Assembly (NCBI GenBank): GCA_041665525.1
Contig: JBAYIS010000009.1
Span: forward strand, 61,546-125,545
Reading direction: 5' to 3'
Origin: UBA8401 sp041665525
GTDB lineage: Bacteria; Bacteroidota; Ignavibacteria; UBA10030; UBA8401
Length of the DNA: 64,000 nt
The position numbers and the translations under genes were made by a program. The notes below the pieces were generated by a model. That model made no database searches, was not told where the DNA came from, and saw only the letters and a list, made by a program, of their open reading frames with translations. Below are positions 8,549 through 16,012 of this stretch, one piece after another (the stretch's first letter is position 1; every line of letters starts with the position of its first letter).

Positions 8549-9067
8549 TTATGCCTTTTGGCCGGCAATTGCCGGTGCATACTTTACAGCTAATTCATAC
8601 GATCCGAACAACACGGCAGCATAGAACAGATCGCCGGCAAGTGCATTTCGGAAGAACGGCAATGCCGCAATATAACATTCAACCAATCCATTCATGGTCA
8701 ACGGATACAGAAATCCACTCTGCCAGACACCAAAATTTGTTACCAGAAAGAATAGGATTGAACCGGCAAATGTTGAACCGGCGATGACGGCAAATGACTT
8801 TTTTGAAGAAGCGAACATTCCCAAAAACGAAACGATCAAGAAACCGCTATAGACCCACGCAATTCCTTCATAAAAACCGAGGAAATAGTCGCTGATGATC
8901 AACGCCGCCAGCGGCAAAACAGGAGCGAACCGTTTGTCAAAATACATCCCGCCGAACAAAGCGATGGCTGTGATCGGTGCAAAGTTCATTGGATGCGGAA
9001 TCAGCCGTGAAAATGCGGCGCCGAGAATGAGTACGGTACCGAGGAAGAGCTTTTTCTTGGAATTCAT
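8549..9067 (-). CDS. DUF6580-family membrane protein, candidate cobalamin transporter
   Basis: The 172-residue product is almost wholly hydrophobic, with about five membrane segments and no catalytic motif. Short conserved-looking stretches are SRLIPHPMNFAPITAIALF near the N-terminus and NFGVW, then GLVECYIAALPFFRNALAGDL near the C-terminus. It resembles the DUF6580 putative transport family; size and topology recall substrate-binding S components of ECF transporters such as BtuM. A cobalamin riboswitch controls it and a second one follows it, so B12 uptake across the inner membrane is the best guess. It has one cysteine, Cys131. A clear ribosome site AAGGAG lies 6-7 bases before the ATG, unusual in this window. 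Function is unproven. Confidence 0.8.
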   Translation of the reverse strand: MNSKKKLFLGTVLILGAAFSRLIPHPMNFAPITAIALFGGMYFDKRFAPVLPLAALIISDYFLGFYEGIAWVYSGFLIVSFLGMFASSKKSFAVIAGSTFAGSILFFLVTNFGVWQSGFLYPLTMNGLVECYIAALPFFRNALAGDLFYAAVLFGSYELAVKYAPAIAGQKA

Positions 9068-9093
9068 GATATCTCCTTGATGTTCATTATGCT

Positions 9094-9128
9094 TTAAAAC
9101 AACAATGCCTCACACAACATGAGGCACG
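9094..9128 (-). terminator. putative terminator before the DUF6580 gene
   Basis: TGCCTCATG-TTG-TGTGAGGCA on the minus strand forms a stem followed by TTGTTGTTTT, an interrupted T-tract. It lies between the second cobalamin aptamer and the gene, where a switchable terminator is expected. It is weaker than the one before btuB. Confidence 0.6.
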
Positions 9129-9157
9129 GAAAGTTTCAGTATCAAAATTTTCTGCCA

Positions 9158-9173
9158 CCTCATTCCACGAAGG
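9158..9173 (-). promoter_or_regulatory. conserved hairpin motif after cobalamin aptamer 2
   Basis: CCTTCGTGGAATGAGG differs by one base from the motif after aptamer 1. Flanking bases extend the stem to CACCTT/GAGGTG. Its TGAGG could also pair with CCTCA in the left arm of the following terminator, making it a possible antiterminator arm. Confidence 0.4.
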
Positions 9174-9185
9174 TGTGTTCGATTA

Positions 9186-9302
9186 GTATCGGCAGGTCTC
9201 CTGGCTTAAAGCATGTATCATGCTTATCACAGTTGCGGGTCAGCCTCTGAATTGGACAGAGTTCCCATTTTCACCCCGGCGTTACTGCCGGGACACCGAT
9301 AC
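9186..9302 (-). ncRNA. cobalamin riboswitch 2 (DUF6580 gene leader)
   Basis: The minus strand shows GGGTGAAAATGGGAA, AGGCTGACCCGCAACTGTGAT and AAGCCAGGAGACCTGCC, with P1 formed by GTATCGG and CCGATAC. It is about 120 bases upstream of the DUF6580 gene and closely similar in its core to the riboswitch before btuB. The two B12 units are thus regulated alike but separately. Confidence 0.95.
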
Positions 9303-9360
9303 TTGCTATGTGAAAGAGCGAAAAATTCGTGCAGTAAGATACGATATCGAACCATCGATG

Positions 9361-10812
9361 TCAAGTCCATCGGGTAAAGAGTCTTTTTACCCGAAGCAAT
9401 TCTCCTTCGGTAAAGAATCCGACGGCGAACAAGCTGCCGCACCAAGCGGTGAAAATCAACAACTTCACCGGAACGTCTGCATCCAACAGTTTCGCCGCTG
9501 CAAACGCTGCCGCTGCGGTAAGCGCCAACTTGATGATCCGTTCATATTCGTACCGTATGTAATAAAATCTCTGCACTACTATAAAGAGCGTAATTTCCAC
9601 CATGATATAACCGGCAAGTGTCGCATACGCCGCACCCATGATGCCGAACAACGGGACAAGAAGAAAGGTAAGAATGATTTTTGTTACTGATCCGGAAAAA
9701 GAGGTCGGAAATAAATAATGTGTTTTTTTTTCGATCTGGATGCCGGCATTAAGATTGGTACCAATGCCGCTGAAAATATAGCTCAACAGCACCAACGGAA
9801 CGATCTCCAGTCCGGGCCAGTATTCCGGCGGTAGAATGTATCGTTGTCCGAAGAATTTATATTGGATGACATCTTCCAGAAATAATGAAAGGATCATGAA
9901 GACAATGGCACATCCGGTCAAATAATATGTCATGATGCGGGAGAAGAGTGTTTTCGCATCGGGATCTTTCGCATGGGAAAGGAAGAACGGCCGCCAGGCA
10001 AATTCGAACATGCCGGTGATCAATGCCATGAAGATCCCCAGCCGGTAATTGGCCTGGTAGATGCCGACGGCAGAATCGTCCATCAGCAGTTTCAGGATGG
10101 GGCGGTCCACAAGTTGCAGCAAGATCCCCGAAATGCCCACAGGCACGATCGGCAGTCCAAATTTCAGCAATTCTTTCAGCAGACCAATGTGCATTGTAAA
10201 CTGGAATTGTTTTGCGATCGTCGGGATCAGGAATAACACCGTGCAGAATGAAGCAGCGAGATTGCTGAGGAAAATCCCTTCCACTCCCCACCGTAACACG
10301 TACACGGTTATGACATTCAGGATAATCGTCAGGACGATATTGAATATCTTCGTCCCGGCAAAGAATTTCGCCTTCCGCTGAAGCCGCAGCGATGCATATG
10401 GGATCATCACCACGGCATCGAAAAACAGGATGCCCGCGGAATAGACGATGATCCGAGAGAGCGAAACATCGATCTGAAATACTGAAGTCAGCGGACGGGC
10501 AAACGTCGCCATCAACAGCGAGAACAATCCGGACATGAATGCGATGGAGAGAAACGGCGTGTTGAAGTTATCCTTATCATTCCCGATCTCGACAGAAGAA
10601 GCGAACCGGAAATAGGATGACTCCATGCCGAAACTGTAAAAGATATAAATGAATCCGACGTAAGAGTAGATATTCGCCATAATGCCGAATTCTGCGGTCG
10701 TCAGAATATTTGCGTACAGCGGGACGAGGGCAAAGTTCAATAATCGCGCCAGGACGGTGCTGATGCCGTAGATCGCAGTGTCTGCTCCAAGTCGTTTTAT
10801 TTGTTCGAACAT
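9361..10812 (-). CDS. oligosaccharide flippase family protein (Wzx-like, second copy)
   Basis: The 483-residue product has 12-14 membrane segments in the pattern of the polysaccharide biosynthesis/MVF-MATE superfamily: IYGISTVLARLLNFALVPLYANIL at the N-terminus, EFGIMANIYSYV, and FGLPIVPVGISG at the start of the second half. Such proteins flip lipid-linked glycans across the inner membrane. I choose the ATG at 10812 (MFEQIKRLG) over a GTG 42 bases upstream because the former begins at the conserved first helix. It is 78 bases downstream of nadC, apart from the main glycan cluster, which has its own flippase at 26.5-28.0 kb. Confidence 0.85.
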   Translation of the reverse strand: MFEQIKRLGADTAIYGISTVLARLLNFALVPLYANILTTAEFGIMANIYSYVGFIYIFYSFGMESSYFRFASSVEIGNDKDNFNTPFLSIAFMSGLFSLLMATFARPLTSVFQIDVSLSRIIVYSAGILFFDAVVMIPYASLRLQRKAKFFAGTKIFNIVLTIILNVITVYVLRWGVEGIFLSNLAASFCTVLFLIPTIAKQFQFTMHIGLLKELLKFGLPIVPVGISGILLQLVDRPILKLLMDDSAVGIYQANYRLGIFMALITGMFEFAWRPFFLSHAKDPDAKTLFSRIMTYYLTGCAIVFMILSLFLEDVIQYKFFGQRYILPPEYWPGLEIVPLVLLSYIFSGIGTNLNAGIQIEKKTHYLFPTSFSGSVTKIILTFLLVPLFGIMGAAYATLAGYIMVEITLFIVVQRFYYIRYEYERIIKLALTAAAAFAAAKLLDADVPVKLLIFTAWCGSLFAVGFFTEGELLRVKRLFTRWT

Positions 10813-10890
10813 AGAGGGGAAAAAATAAACCGCAACTCTCAGTGATCCGTCCACAATCGATCACCGAATAGTGCGGCAGAAAAAATTTGT

Positions 10891-11754
10891 TTACGCGAGG
10901 TATTCCAGGGATATGTCTATTGCTTTCGGAGAATGCGTTAATGCGCCTACAGAAATGATATCAACTCCCGTTTCAGCAATTGCACGAACCGTTTGCAATG
11001 TCACTCCGCCCGACGCTTCCACTTCGAATCGTCCGCCGATTAATTCCACTGCTTCTTTCATTAATCCGAGCGGATAGTTATCCAGCATGATCCGATTCAC
11101 ACCGCCGATTTCAAGGACATCTTTCACCTGTCCCAGATTCGTCGTTTCGACTTCAATGAGAATATCGATTTGGCTTGCGCTGAGATATTCTTTACAGCGC
11201 TGAACTGCATTTTTGATTCCCCCGGACGCCGCAATGTGATTGTCCTTGATCAACACCATTGAATCTAGCGCGAACCGGTGATTGATCCCGCCACCGTCGA
11301 GAACCGCTTTTTTATCCAGAACACGAAGGCCCGGAACTGTTTTTCGTGTATCGGTGATCTTCGCTTTTGTGCCGGCAACAGCGTGGACGAATTTATGCGT
11401 CAGTGTTGCAATGCCGGACATTCGTTGGAGGAAATTTAATGCGACACGTTCACCCGTCAAGAGGCTCCGGACAGGACCGTGCAATTCTCCCAGCAGAACA
11501 CCCTGCTCTACCAAAGCGCCGTCGACAACGGCAGGTTCGAACGTTACCTGCCCATCCACACTGCTGAAAACCAGGTTTACAATATCAATCCCGGAGATAA
11601 TACCGCTTTCTTTTGCAATAAACTGTGCCTTCCCCAACTGTTCTTCGGGGATGAGCGATTCGCTGGTAATATCCCCGAATCCTACATCCTCAAATAGCGC
11701 CTGTTCAATTAGTCTGCCGATTCGACTGTCGTTGAGATAATTATTTTCCATCAT
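10891..11754 (-). CDS. nadC: nicotinate-nucleotide pyrophosphorylase (carboxylating)
   Basis: This enzyme turns quinolinate and PRPP into nicotinate mononucleotide in NAD synthesis. The 287-residue protein shows ALFEDVGFGDITSE at the N-terminus, GERVALNFLQRMSGIAT, ITDTRKTVPGLRVLDKKAVLDGGG, HIAASGG and the C-terminal EASGGV/VDIISVGALTHS phosphate-binding part. The frame is open to 11781, but the small Trm112-like gene occupies that DNA, so the tandem ATGs at 11754/11751 are the likely start. They overlap the end of that gene by 11-14 bases. No nadA or nadB is in the window. Confidence 0.95.
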   Translation of the reverse strand: MMENNYLNDSRIGRLIEQALFEDVGFGDITSESLIPEEQLGKAQFIAKESGIISGIDIVNLVFSSVDGQVTFEPAVVDGALVEQGVLLGELHGPVRSLLTGERVALNFLQRMSGIATLTHKFVHAVAGTKAKITDTRKTVPGLRVLDKKAVLDGGGINHRFALDSMVLIKDNHIAASGGIKNAVQRCKEYLSASQIDILIEVETTNLGQVKDVLEIGGVNRIMLDNYPLGLMKEAVELIGGRFEVEASGGVTLQTVRAIAETGVDIISVGALTHSPKAIDISLEYLA

Positions 11755-11902
11755 CGCCCGGGAGGAGAATCGGAATACCATCCTTCACTTCGTACACTGA
11801 TTTGCACGATGCGCAGGTTAGCGTGGAATTCTTTTCGTCGTAGATGAGTTCCCCCTTACACTTGGGGCAGCAGAGTATTTCGAGAAGTTCTTGAGTGATC
11901 AT
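11741..11902 (-). CDS. Trm112/UPF0434-like small zinc-ribbon protein
   Basis: A 53-codon gene, short enough to be missed by length cut-offs, starts at an ATG at 11902, two bases from the thioesterase stop, and ends with TAA at 11741. The product begins MITQELLEILCCPKCKGEL, with two cysteine pairs (CPKC at about 12-15, CASC at 30-33), and ends KDGIPILLPGDD. The LLEIL.CP.CK...L.C..C...Y.V.DGIP.LLP pattern is that of the YcaR/Trm112 family, some of which activate methyltransferases. The partner here is unknown. The exact spacing and overlap with both neighbours support that it is translated. Confidence 0.85.
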   Translation of the reverse strand: MITQELLEILCCPKCKGELIYDEKNSTLTCASCKSVYEVKDGIPILLPGDDGK

Positions 11903-11904
11903 GA

Positions 11905-12324
11905 TTAAAAGTATTTATGCATGATTGTTAAATATTCTTTCGGAGGTCGGATGGGTTTGCCGGATTCCGCGTGAACAAATGCGTGAACCGTCTGACCGGT
12001 CACCAGCGATGCCCCGTCGGATTTTCTTGTGATCTCATAATCGATTGTTAATTTTAATGCCGGAAGTTCTTTGAATGTCGCTTTCACTTGGAGAATATCG
12101 TCATATACTGCAGGACGAAGATATTTTACGTGCGCTTCCAGGACCACAAGATAAAATCCTGCCTTTTCAATATCGGTATAGATAATTCCGATATTCCGAA
12201 AGAGATTTGTCCGCGCATCCTCAAAATACGGAAGGTAATTTCCGTGATAGACAACTTTCATCGCATCTGTTTCGGCGTAACGGACACGGACTTCCGTGAT
12301 GAATGAAACACCGTGCTTACTCAT
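11905..12324 (-). CDS. YbgC/FadM-type acyl-CoA thioesterase (hot-dog fold)
   Basis: The 139-residue protein has the 4HBT signature VRVRYAETDAMKVVYHGNYLPYFEDAR, with the catalytic-type Asp in the YAETD segment, and a hot-dog fold length. It would hydrolyse acyl-CoA or acyl-ACP thioesters. The glycine usual in TD..G.VYH.NY is replaced by lysine (TDAMKVVYH), a small deviation. The ATG at 12324 overlaps the accA stop by eight bases; a further in-frame start at 12354 lies inside accA. Its place after accA suggests a link to acyl-chain metabolism. Confidence 0.88.
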   Translation of the reverse strand: MSKHGVSFITEVRVRYAETDAMKVVYHGNYLPYFEDARTNLFRNIGIIYTDIEKAGFYLVVLEAHVKYLRPAVYDDILQVKATFKELPALKLTIDYEITRKSDGASLVTGQTVHAFVHAESGKPIRPPKEYLTIMHKYF

Positions 12325-13267
12325 TCCACGCGCCCATGTTGCAGAATTTCTCAATGCGTTTTTGGATGAGTTTTTCCGGTTTGAGTTTCAAAAGCGGTTT
12401 CAGTTCTTCGATCAGCGCGTCTTTCAGGATGAGCGCCGCCTGTTGAGGATTGCGGTGGGCTCCACCTTGCGGTTCCGGAATGATCCGGTCAATGATTTTC
12501 TGTTCCAGTAGATCCGGCGGAGTCAGTCGCAGCGCTTCTGCCGCTTGTTCTTTAAACTCCCAACTCTTCCAAAGAATAGAAGAACATGATTCCGGTGCGA
12601 TCACAGAATACCATGTATTTTCCATCATCAGCATCTTATCCCCTACTCCGATCCCCAGCGCACCTCCCGAAGCTCCTTCACCGATGATGGTTACGATAAT
12701 CGGAACGGGAAAGTGCGACATTTCAAAAAGATTTCGCGCAATGGCTTCTGCCTGACCGCGTTCTTCCGCTTCAAGACCAGGATATGCACCCGGGGTATCG
12801 AGCATGGTGATAATCGGGCGATTAAATTTTGCCGCCAACCGCATCAACCGGAGCGCTTTACGGTATCCCTCAGGATTCGGCATTCCAAAATTGCGATATA
12901 AGTTGGATTTGGTGTCCCGCCCTTTTTGATGGCCGATCATCATCACTGGAATTCCATCCAATTTCGCAAAGCCGCCGACGATCGCCTTATCATCACCGTA
13001 TGCGCGGTCGCCGTGCAGTTCAACGAAATCGGTCGTCATATGCTGAAGATAATCAAGCGTATACGGGCGTTCTGGATGTCGGGCAAGCTGAACACGCTGC
13101 CAGCGCGTAAGGTTGGAGAAAATGTTTTCCCGGAGTTGGCTTACCTTCTTTTCCAGTGTCTTGATTTCATCCGATACATCAACATTATCAGAAAGAGTTT
13201 TGATCTCTTCAATTTTTTGTTCTAGTTCGAAGATCGGTTTTTCAAAATCTAGTACCACTTTAGCCAT
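12317..13267 (-). CDS. accA: acetyl-CoA carboxylase carboxyltransferase subunit alpha
   Basis: This is the alpha half of the carboxyltransferase that makes malonyl-CoA for fatty acid synthesis. The 316-residue protein has the N-terminal coiled segment (FELEQKIEEIKTL), RPYTLDYL, GGFAKLDGIPVMMIGHQKGR, and the oxyanion-hole region TIIGEGASGGALGIGVGD followed by ENTWYSVIAPESCSSILW. Length matches the family. The beta subunit gene accD is in the same window at 40-41 kb, about 27 kb away with the glycan cluster between them. Confidence 0.97.
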   Translation of the reverse strand: MAKVVLDFEKPIFELEQKIEEIKTLSDNVDVSDEIKTLEKKVSQLRENIFSNLTRWQRVQLARHPERPYTLDYLQHMTTDFVELHGDRAYGDDKAIVGGFAKLDGIPVMMIGHQKGRDTKSNLYRNFGMPNPEGYRKALRLMRLAAKFNRPIITMLDTPGAYPGLEAEERGQAEAIARNLFEMSHFPVPIIVTIIGEGASGGALGIGVGDKMLMMENTWYSVIAPESCSSILWKSWEFKEQAAEALRLTPPDLLEQKIIDRIIPEPQGGAHRNPQQAALILKDALIEELKPLLKLKPEKLIQKRIEKFCNMGAWNE

Positions 13268-13297
13268 AGTCGCCCCGAAACAGTCAGGAATAAATTT

Positions 13298-15286
13298 TTA
13301 GTTCTTCAGCCGCTTTTGCAGTGTTTTTACGATGATTTCCAGATCGAGCATCAACGACTGATTCTTTGCATAATAGAGATCATATTGCTCGCGTTCCTCA
13401 GCACTAACGCCGTTCTCATCCTGGATCTGGATCAGTCCGGTCAATCCCGGTTTCCCTTTGTAAATCGATTTCGATCCATCGCTGTTGGAAGGGTATCCCA
13501 CGATGCTCCTGGAACCGATCAGCACGTGCGGCATTTGCACAACCGCGTTTTTCAAACCGGTCAGTGTTGTGCGCGTGAAAATACGGATAAAATATACAAA
13601 AGGGGCAATGGAAATCAAAAAGAAAAGACTGACACCGATGTCAAATGTCCGTTTTATAATGCGATTTCCTAACTTTCCGATATTATATTCGATCTCAATA
13701 AACGGAATCTCATCCAATTGATCGATACTTGGTTTCCCGATGATCACTTCGAGATTGTTCGGCACCAGCCGAAAATTGACGAAGCGATTACGGTTATTGG
13801 CGATGATGTTCAGGATCGTGGAATATGTAACTGCATCGGAAGAGAATATTACTTCGCTGATATGAAGTTCTTGGATCACTTTGGCAATTGTTTCGATGCT
13901 GCCGACGATTTCAACATCCATCACCCGCTCTCCGACATGTTTGCGGTTTACATCGATGAATCCTACAACGGAATATCCTCCACCCACTTTTGCCCGCAGT
14001 TTCCGGAGAATATCCTGTCCCGACTGCTGCACACCAACAATAAGCGTCCGTCGGCCAAACAATGTCGTCCGTGATGAGTGCTCCCCAAAACCGATCAACC
14101 GTAACACCAGCCGCCAGCCGGGAATGAAGAACATGGATAACGCTCCAGAGATAAGCATAATCATCCGGCTAAAGGCAAAATCCTTTTCAAACGCTACGAG
14201 TGCTGCAATAATCGTAAAACCGGTGAGAACGGCCGCAAAGGAACGTGAAACGGACAACTTGAATTCACTATACACTCCGTACATGAGCAATGTGCCGCTT
14301 ACGATAAAAGCGGGAACAACATATGCCCATGGATACGCATACGCCGGCAATGTGAATATCCCATCTTTCCGGATATACTCTCCGAAGAGGATTGTAGCAA
14401 AAACAATCACCATATCCAGCATTGCGATTCCCGCAGGCCGGATCATTCTGCCGATATCCGCCAAAACTTTGCGGACATAGATACCGGAATAGATGAACGT
14501 CTCGAACATCGGGGGGCCGGCATGATGTTTCCGAACAAACAGCCGCATGGCATTATAGAACACTTTCAATTCATCAATGTCGCTTCGCTTCGTACTTTCT
14601 CCTTTGTAATGAACAATCGAAGTCGTGGGGACATAATAGACTTTCCACCCGGATTGTTGCACGCGGAAACACCAGTCCAGATCTTCCCCGTACATAAAGA
14701 ACTTCTCATCGAGTCCGCCAATCCTTTGATAGACCTCTCTGGTGATCATCATGAATGAACCGCTCACAGCATCGACTTCATACGTCTGATCGGGATCCAA
14801 ATAGGTTAAATTATAACGTGCAAACAGTTTTGATTTGGGAAAGAGAGCGCTCAATCCAAATGTTTTGGTGAATGCCGTCCACGGCGTGGGGAAACTTCTC
14901 CTGCAAGGAAGCTGCAGCGAGCCGTCCGGATTTAGGATCTTGCATCCTACCATCCCGGCGTCAGGGTGTGAAGTAAAAAATTCGATTAGCTTTTCAAAGG
15001 TGTCTTCTTGAACGAGGGTGTCGGGATTAAGCAGAAGAAGATACTTACCGCTCGCCAGAGCCAGTGCCTGATTGTTCGCTTTTGCGAAACCGGCATTAGC
15101 AGAATTGGCAATAAGTTTTACCCGGGGAAAATTCTTTTGAATCAGTTCGACGCTGCCGTCATCCGATGCATTGTCTACAACGAACACTTCGGAGGAATAT
15201 CCTTCGAGCGCCTTGAACAACGAGATAAGCGCATTGTTCAGAAATTCGCGAACGTTATAATTGACGATGACAACGGAAATATCCAT
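13298..15286 (-). CDS. glycosyltransferase family 2 fused to a degenerate polyprenyl sugar-phosphotransferase
   Basis: The 662-residue protein joins two modules. Residues 1-260 are a GT2 enzyme (SVVIVNYNVREFL, VVDNASDDGS, LLNPDT near 86-90, FFMYGEDLDWCFRVQQSGW near 197-214). Residues 285-662 follow the plan of polyprenyl glycosylphosphotransferases: four membrane segments, a Rossmann part (RRTLIVGVQQSGQDIL at 412-427), a fifth membrane segment (KRTFDIGVSLFFLI at 545-558) and the C-terminal GKPGLTGLIQIQ...DLYYAKNQSLMLDLEII. The catalytic stretch that normally lies between, with QERVG, K.RSM and the LDE dyad, is missing; only about 30 residues remain. The first module is probably active; the second is probably not. 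It is the last gene of the glycan cluster. Confidence 0.85.
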   Translation of the reverse strand: MDISVVIVNYNVREFLNNALISLFKALEGYSSEVFVVDNASDDGSVELIQKNFPRVKLIANSANAGFAKANNQALALASGKYLLLLNPDTLVQEDTFEKLIEFFTSHPDAGMVGCKILNPDGSLQLPCRRSFPTPWTAFTKTFGLSALFPKSKLFARYNLTYLDPDQTYEVDAVSGSFMMITREVYQRIGGLDEKFFMYGEDLDWCFRVQQSGWKVYYVPTTSIVHYKGESTKRSDIDELKVFYNAMRLFVRKHHAGPPMFETFIYSGIYVRKVLADIGRMIRPAGIAMLDMVIVFATILFGEYIRKDGIFTLPAYAYPWAYVVPAFIVSGTLLMYGVYSEFKLSVSRSFAAVLTGFTIIAALVAFEKDFAFSRMIMLISGALSMFFIPGWRLVLRLIGFGEHSSRTTLFGRRTLIVGVQQSGQDILRKLRAKVGGGYSVVGFIDVNRKHVGERVMDVEIVGSIETIAKVIQELHISEVIFSSDAVTYSTILNIIANNRNRFVNFRLVPNNLEVIIGKPSIDQLDEIPFIEIEYNIGKLGNRIIKRTFDIGVSLFFLISIAPFVYFIRIFTRTTLTGLKNAVVQMPHVLIGSRSIVGYPSNSDGSKSIYKGKPGLTGLIQIQDENGVSAEEREQYDLYYAKNQSLMLDLEIIVKTLQKRLKN

Positions 15287-15295
15287 ACGGTCGGG

Positions 15296-16012
15296 CTACA
15301 GCCGATTAAAAATGCTTCGTGCTTTCAGTTTCCATACCATGAATGCTGCTTCATACACGATTTTTTTATTCATCTTGGAAACACCGACACGCCGGTCAAC
15401 AAAGACAATCGGCATTTCCATGAGAGTGAATCCTTTTTTCCATGCAAGAAAATTGGTCTCAATTTGGAATGCATATCCGTTAGAGCGAAGCGAATCGATG
15501 TTGATCGTTTCCAGCACTTTGCGTTTGTAACATTTAAATCCGGCGGTTGCATCATGCACCGGCATACCGGTGATCACACGGGTATAGATGTTTGCACAAT
15601 AGCTCAGAATTAATCGTTTCATCGGCCAGTTTACCACATTTACACCTTTAATGTACCGGGAGCCGATGAGCACATCGCATTGATCCATCTTACTCAACAT
15701 AATCGGAATCTCTTTCGGATTATGAGAGAAGTCCGCATCCATTTCGAACACGAAATCGAATTTGTGTTGAATAGCGTATTTGAAACCTGCCACATATGCA
15801 GTGCCCAGGCCAAGTTTTCTCTCGCGCTGCAGCAAGTGTATGCGTGGATTGGTCTCCATCATTTTTTGGACGATGGCAGCAGTTCCGTCCGGCGAATTAT
15901 CATCGACAATGAGTACATCCACCATGTCGGATTGCTGAAGGACTTCGGTGATGATCTTTTCCGCATTGGGCGCTTCGTTGTAGGTCGGAATGATGACGAG
16001 TGCTTTTGGCAT
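15296..16012 (-). CDS. polyprenol-phosphate mannosyltransferase-like GT2
   Basis: The 238-residue protein matches the dolichyl/polyprenyl-phosphate mannose synthase branch of GT2: ALVIIPTYNEAPN at the start, VDVLIVDDNSPDGTA, REKLGLGTAYVAGF-type motif (RERKLGLGTAYVAGF), FEMDADFSHNP with the DxD metal site, GSRYIKG, and DATAGFKCYKR. No C-terminal membrane part is present. It would load a sugar from a nucleotide donor onto polyprenyl phosphate at the inner face of the membrane. Its ATG overlaps the stop of the sugar transferase gene by one base. Confidence 0.9.
   Translation of the reverse strand: MPKALVIIPTYNEAPNAEKIITEVLQQSDMVDVLIVDDNSPDGTAAIVQKMMETNPRIHLLQRERKLGLGTAYVAGFKYAIQHKFDFVFEMDADFSHNPKEIPIMLSKMDQCDVLIGSRYIKGVNVVNWPMKRLILSYCANIYTRVITGMPVHDATAGFKCYKRKVLETINIDSLRSNGYAFQIETNFLAWKKGFTLMEMPIVFVDRRVGVSKMNKKIVYEAAFMVWKLKARSIFNRL

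Noticed and set aside
8199..9690. Plus-strand frames across the two riboswitches
   Set aside because: The DNA is explained by cobalamin aptamers and terminators on the minus strand; the frames show no protein family.
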